Source: Symsagittifera roscoffensis (Eukaryota > Xenacoelomorpha > Acoela > Convolutidae). Taken from it: 64,000 bases of DNA. The stretch is from contig NC_087069.1 in NCBI RefSeq assembly GCF_963678635.1, positions 45,881,951 through 45,945,950 on the forward strand, written 5' to 3'. The translations under genes were made by a program, and so were the position numbers. Shown piece by piece: positions 59,757-64,000 of this stretch (position 1 is its first letter; each line of letters begins with the position of its first letter). The notes under the pieces are model-generated. The model was given only the letters and a program-made list of their open reading frames with translations, had not been told where the DNA came from and made no database searches.

Positions 59757-62672
59757 TCTCTATTTGTCACTTTCCAATGCCTACTCTTGACTCAATTGCT
59801 AGACCTTATAGTTGACTCAATTGCTTGACCTTATAGTTTTATTAACAATAATAATGACACAATACAATAAATTTCACCAGATTCTATTAAATAGTGACCA
59901 CGAATCCCTGTATGTTGTCAGAGTACAGTTTGTATAAAATTTATTCACACTAACCGAATATCGGTGGTAAGATTTTGAAATTAGCACAATATGATGTTAT
60001 CAGTCAATTTAAAAGATAGTGTACTCACTACCCAATCAAGCACAGTTTATGTTGATTTAAAATCAAAAACAAATAATTTATTTTGACACAATATGAATGT
60101 ATATATATAAAAAAAACGTATGTGTCTTGTACTCTTAGTCGGTCGCAGTACAATAGTCGAACCTGTCTTTTAAAGAAAAAGCTTTCCCTGCTCGGTGCCG
60201 CACCAAACAGACAAAACTTTGAAGGCAGTAATTTTCTCAAGTGGGCGTCTATTGCACCCACCGAGTACCGTGTTACCTATCTGCCTTCGGACTGCCCGAG
60301 CTAGACCTACTAAAATCCTCAGGGCAGTCACTTTTCCCAAAAACGTATTATGTTGCAATCCACACCAATGAATCACGCTCTTTTTAATTTAGACTTAGTG
60401 TCGCGAATATCCGAGTTCGGACCTGTTCTTTTTTAGTCTGGTTCTTATTGAAAGGCAAGTTACCAGTGCAGTCACTGATACCTAGCCTGTGTGCTAATAA
60501 CCTAATACCTCTCACTTTTTAGTCTTTCTTTCGTCTACCTAAGTCCTTAATAAAATAATACCCCTCCGGATTGGCACAAATAGGACCCTTCCGGATTGAT
60601 AGAATCTAGACCCCTCCGGATTTGGACCCCTCTGAGTTGGTTACTATAAGACCCCTCCGGATTCGGACCCCTCCTAACTTGAAAATGTTTGACCCCTCCG
60701 GATTGGGAGCCCTCCGGTTTTGTAAAAAGTAGCTTTTCGGAGATTTCCTTTTTTCAACCTATACCCCTCCTGATACGTTCTCCGATGCAATTATGCTCTT
60801 TCAATTAACTGGGAAGGGTATGTGCTACCTTCCTAGACCCTTCCGGATTGAAGTTAAGCTTCTTATTTGACAATTCACGCTAACGGTGAAGGGTCTTATC
60901 GCTGGCCTAACTTCGGCTCGATTAAGCTTTTGCTGTGCCTTTAGCCCTCCCTTTTGGTCTAGACTGGCCTAAAGTTACTTTATTCAACCGCTATTACCTT
61001 TTGGTAGGGGTCTAAGGGTTTTTCAGAAAAATTTATAAAACGTGAAGCGTGTACCCCTCCGGATTTGTGTAATTTGCTAAAAAACAATCTCAAAAAATTT
61101 TCACGCTTACTTTTCTGATCTATTGGTACCAAGATCAACTCAATATGCTCAGTAGTTCCAAAGTTATTAACTAAAACGTCTTTCTTGCAAACTCAAAAAA
61201 TTTCTCGCTTATAGGCTCCACCTAACTTTTTCCGCAATTCTGGTCCTTTCGACCTAAAAATTATTGATCCGAGCTCAGAAGGCCTATACTCTTCTCGTTC
61301 AATGCAAAAGACCCGATCTAAAACGCTTTTGTAGAAAAAATTTGCGAAAAACTATGCTACCTGGACCCCTCCGGATTGATGAATCCACCAAATCAAACAC
61401 GTTATGTTCGATTTCTCTGCAACCCGGAAGGCTTTCGGGTAGCGGGTTTTAAAACTTGTAGATTCACTAGTGGACGTTGTCCGAACAACTATTTTTACTG
61501 TCGTAACTCAAAAATTTCAAAAAATTTTCTAAATTTATAGTGTTCTGTTTTCTCAAAAATCACGAAATTTCAGTTTTCGGTACCAAAATAGTTCCAACCA
61601 CCTTCGAACTTAACTTAACCGGTTCTATCTATTATGGTAGTGCAGTTACGATGTAACACACTAACTTAGCGCTTTTTTCCGTTTCAAAAAATATCGATAT
61701 CTCAAAAATCGCGACTTGTGGGGGGATCAAAATATCGCTATTTTGACCCTAAAAACCGGTCTGTTTTCGTTGTTTTTCACTGAAAAACGATATAAGACTA
61801 TTAATATAGGCTATATAAATAATAATATTAGTAATACTATACCCCTCCGGGTTTCCTCAATATCCGAATTAAGGTGCTTAACTCGGATATTCGCAGTTCG
61901 GTGAAGGGTCACTACAGTGCAGCACTGTCGAGCCCCCCACAGGTTACTATTTTACTTTTTGTACCAAAAGGGCTACAAAACTTGTTAACGATACCCAACA
62001 GTCGATTGTTGTTGTCGTTGAGCCCCTTCTTGTTGCTCCTTGTACTGCTTGCCGGATCGGTCTTCACCCAAGACCCTTCCGAATTGAGCGCAAATCAGCT
62101 GACCCTTCCGGATTGAGCGCAATTTATCATTAACGTGCTTAAATGCTCAAATAACCCTACAGTACAAGGCTCACAAACGGGCTACAAAACTGATCGTAAC
62201 GATCCTGACTGATATAAATGCCTGTAACAACAATATATCTATCAACAACAAACGGGGGGGTTGGATCACATCTTGTCTGGGGGGATGATTTCTACTGATT
62301 TTTTACTTTTTTACTGTTTTTGGTTTTTTCGGTTATTTTTTATGTTTTTTGTTTTTCTTGAATACTATACTACTTTTTGTTTGGTTTTACTTATATCTTT
62401 AAGTGTTTTTGGTCACAAACCACTCAGGGGATGAGGGGTTCGCGATTCCCCCCACCCTTCCTGGTTCGTGAATTTTCGGTCTTAACTAGGTTAAAAAACT
62501 ATTCACGGTAATCCGGAAGGCTTCCTCGTTCCGAACTACCCTTCCGCCCCGGCGGTTTAGGCCTATTAAGGGCGTTAATGTGAGCATCCGCTCGGCGCGG
62601 AGTGCTCGTCAACGGTTCTGCCGGTCATGATGTTTAAAAAAATAACACCCAGGAGCGCCATAAAAACATGTA
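59757..62672 (-). other. Long leader of the LTR element with CCCYTCCGGATT motif cluster
   Basis: This is about 2.9 kb between the 5' LTR and the Gag start, unusually long. At least a dozen copies of CCCCTCCGGATT or CCCTTCCGGATT (some mutated) lie between 60563 and 62120. Examples are at 60563, 60587, 60611, 60650, 60692, 60838, 61053, 61366 and 62103, and there are a few inverted copies (about 61422, 62510). T-rich low complexity occurs at 62290-62410. No convincing coding region is seen. Confidence 0.8.
62646..62660 (-). promoter_or_regulatory. Candidate tRNA primer-binding site
   Basis: On the minus strand TGGCGCTCCTGGGTG starts 12 nt downstream of the 5' LTR. TGG at the start fits pairing with a tRNA CCA end. 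The offset is larger than usual and the tRNA is not identified. Confidence 0.35.
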
Positions 62673-63583
62673 TGTAACATTCGCCCGGAAGATACATATC
62701 GACGGACAACAAAACTAAGTCTTAAGACGACTGGCTAGCGTCTAAACAGAGCTTTGCATGCTTTTCACCGTCTCTACCAAGCCAGTACTTTTCGGTGGTC
62801 TTTCTAACATCGGGTCGACAAAAACGTTACTGTTCTCCGGCTTCGACCAGAACGCTCAAATTAACTTAATTACATGCAAATAGTGAGCTCATGGCTGGCT
62901 CTCAGTATCCCCAGACCACGAGGTCACTCCTAAAAACAGGGTTACTACTTATTATATTACTATTGTTTTTGTTCAGTAGATAAAAATCATCATCTCCATC
63001 GAAGATGGATCAACCCTTTCCCCCAACTCCTAGCTTCTCATCCTTATCAAAATGAATCTAGATAATAATTAAATTCAAGTCAGGACATGACAGGAAGCTA
63101 AAAGTTTATGCAACAGGATAAAAGTTCTAGTTCCTTTACCCTTCCGGATTGACGAATCCGCTGAATCAAGCTCGTTAATCTTGATTTCCTCCTAATCCGG
63201 AAGGCTGTCTCTTACCCTTCACCGTTGTTCGCAACGGCCTTGCAACTATTGTAGCAGCACAATAGTTGCAACTCGGAACGTTGTCTGCTATGTTGTCGTT
63301 TTTTAATCTCGATTTTCGTCTTGTTCGCAATCGCAGATAAAGTTGTTGTTGTGTTTTCTCTCTCTTTTTTTGTTAAAATGGCCGTTTCAGCATTTCTCAG
63401 AAATGTGACGTCATCATTCGAATTTTTGAAATTTTAAAATACTAGAATAATCCAGCCCTCACCGTCTGGCCAAACGTTCCAATAACGCTCTTAGTTCTTA
63501 AAAACCACCAATCCGGAAGGCTTACTGCTAAAATTCCGAATTCTGCACAAATTGCATTTCGGCCATTCTGGTCGAATGTCACA
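62673..63583 (-). repeat. 5' LTR (911 bp)
   Basis: This is the promoter-bearing LTR for the minus-strand transcript. It is identical to the other LTR except for nine substitutions, and it keeps the CCTTCCGGATT inverted repeat (63140-63150 and 63194-63204). Confidence 0.93.
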
Positions 63584-63601
63584 CAATCCCAATATATAAT
63601 A

Positions 63602-64000
63602 ATGAATAAGATCAATTTCAACAAAAGATCGTCTGTTTATGTCCGTTTCAGGTCCCTCGGGATCTGGCAAAACTGATTTAATTTTTCAAATGCTTCTCAA
63701 AGGTACATTCTATCCATCGTATAACAAGATATTATATTTTTATCTTCACGATCAAGCCAAATACCGTTTCTTTGTTTCTCACAACAAATTTGATATTGAA
63801 TTTATAAAATTGTCCAGCTTTGAAATTGTTAATAACTTACGGGATTGCATGATTGTCTTTGATGATACCTGTGAAGAAATTTTTAATGAAAAAGATTTTG
63901 TTTAATTAGCTACAGCAGGCCGACATAAAAATGTTCATGTTATTTATGTCAAGCATAATTTATTTCAGCAAAGTAAGCAATCACGTACAATAGATTTGAA
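63602..64000 (+). pseudogene. A32/FtsK-like genome-packaging ATPase of the Polinton (partial, broken)
   Basis: Walker A GPSGSGKT (63651-63674) follows ATG 63639, and Walker B CMIVFDD lies at about 63849-63869. An in-frame TAA stands at 63903-63905. Beyond it the same frame stays open to the window edge with GRHKNVHVIYVKHNLF, a block typical of this ATPase family. The better start may be ATG 63602, directly after the membrane protein stop, but its frame differs by one base from the ATPase frame, which would be a second lesion. The enzyme would pump genomic DNA into capsids. The 3' end is outside the window. Confidence 0.85.

Larger units (their letters stand above)
53291..63583 (-). mobile_element. 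Ty3/gypsy-type LTR retrotransposon, internally deleted
   Basis: Two direct repeats of 911 bp flank an internal region with one Gag-protease-RT frame on the minus strand. The ends are inverted (TGTAACATTCG against CGAATGTCACA). The target duplication is CAA or CAAT: CAA lies before 53291 and CAAT at 63584-63587, the T being ambiguous with the LTR end. It sits inside a Polinton gene whose frame resumes beyond it. RNase H and integrase are missing, so mobility would need help from another copy. LTR identity of about 99% points to a fairly recent insertion. Confidence 0.93.
42591..64000. mobile_element. Polinton/Maverick-type virus-like transposon (degraded, cut by window edge)
   Basis: A protein-primed PolB on the minus strand and an A32/FtsK-like ATPase on the plus strand are two hallmark genes of Polintons (Mavericks), which also encode capsid proteins, a protease and an integrase. 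Those others are not in the window and would be expected to the right. Several accessory genes sit between, in a divergent layout. Most genes carry stops or frameshifts. A 10.3-kb LTR retrotransposon (53291-63583) interrupts it. Terminal inverted repeats could not be identified; the left end may lie at 41200-42590 or further left. Confidence 0.8.

Noticed and set aside
60028-60376. Overlapping 68-77 codon ORFs in the LTR element leader as possible env-like or accessory gene
   Set aside because: They are short, overlap on both strands, lack a membrane or signal segment, and lie upstream of Gag.

Overview
The window looks like invertebrate genomic DNA built almost entirely of selfish elements. 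It is AT-rich. It holds no recognisable host gene, tRNA or rRNA, and no bacterial-type operon. Candidate 3' splice sites of the TTTTTTTCAG type fit a nematode best; Caenorhabditis-like is a guess from element types and composition, not a proof.

Left part (1-39517): five head-to-tail, variously truncated copies (A-E) of one long non-coding unit, with a (TATG)n array of about 6 kb and a 200-N assembly gap between copies B and C. The unit is not random. Its right half (+ strand) carries a dead protein-primed family B DNA polymerase (PolB). Its left half (- strand) carries a second, diverged and shorter copy of the same gene in the opposite direction. Each complete unit is therefore an old imperfect giant palindrome. 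Copies share internal stop codons, so most amplification happened after the gene was dead. A 65-bp hairpin, perfect in copy D, and about 290-bp sub-repeats sit inside the unit.

Middle part (39518-42590): AT-rich DNA with no gene, then two small degenerate arrays, one of about 31-bp GTCGCAACATA units and one of GATCCC units.

Right part (42591-64000): a degraded Polinton/Maverick-type virus-like transposon. A second and different PolB runs leftward (47315 to 42591) with at least five in-frame stops and two or three frameshifts. A leftward gene of unknown function (49844-48801) follows. A divergent rightward cluster then starts only about 75 bp away: a PC4-like protein, several unknown proteins, two paralogous small proteins, a two-helix membrane protein and an A32/FtsK-like packaging ATPase cut by the window edge. 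The element probably continues to the right, where capsid, protease and integrase genes would be expected.

A 10.3-kb Ty3/gypsy-type LTR retrotransposon (53291-63583, - strand) has inserted into the last codons of the membrane protein gene. Its two 911-bp LTRs differ at nine positions. Its single 1611-codon ORF holds Gag, two zinc knuckles, an aspartic protease and only the first part of reverse transcriptase. RNase H and integrase are missing, so it is a deleted, non-autonomous copy. Its 2.9-kb leader is studded with a CCCYTCCGGATT motif. Order of events: Polinton inserts and decays, then the LTR element inserts.
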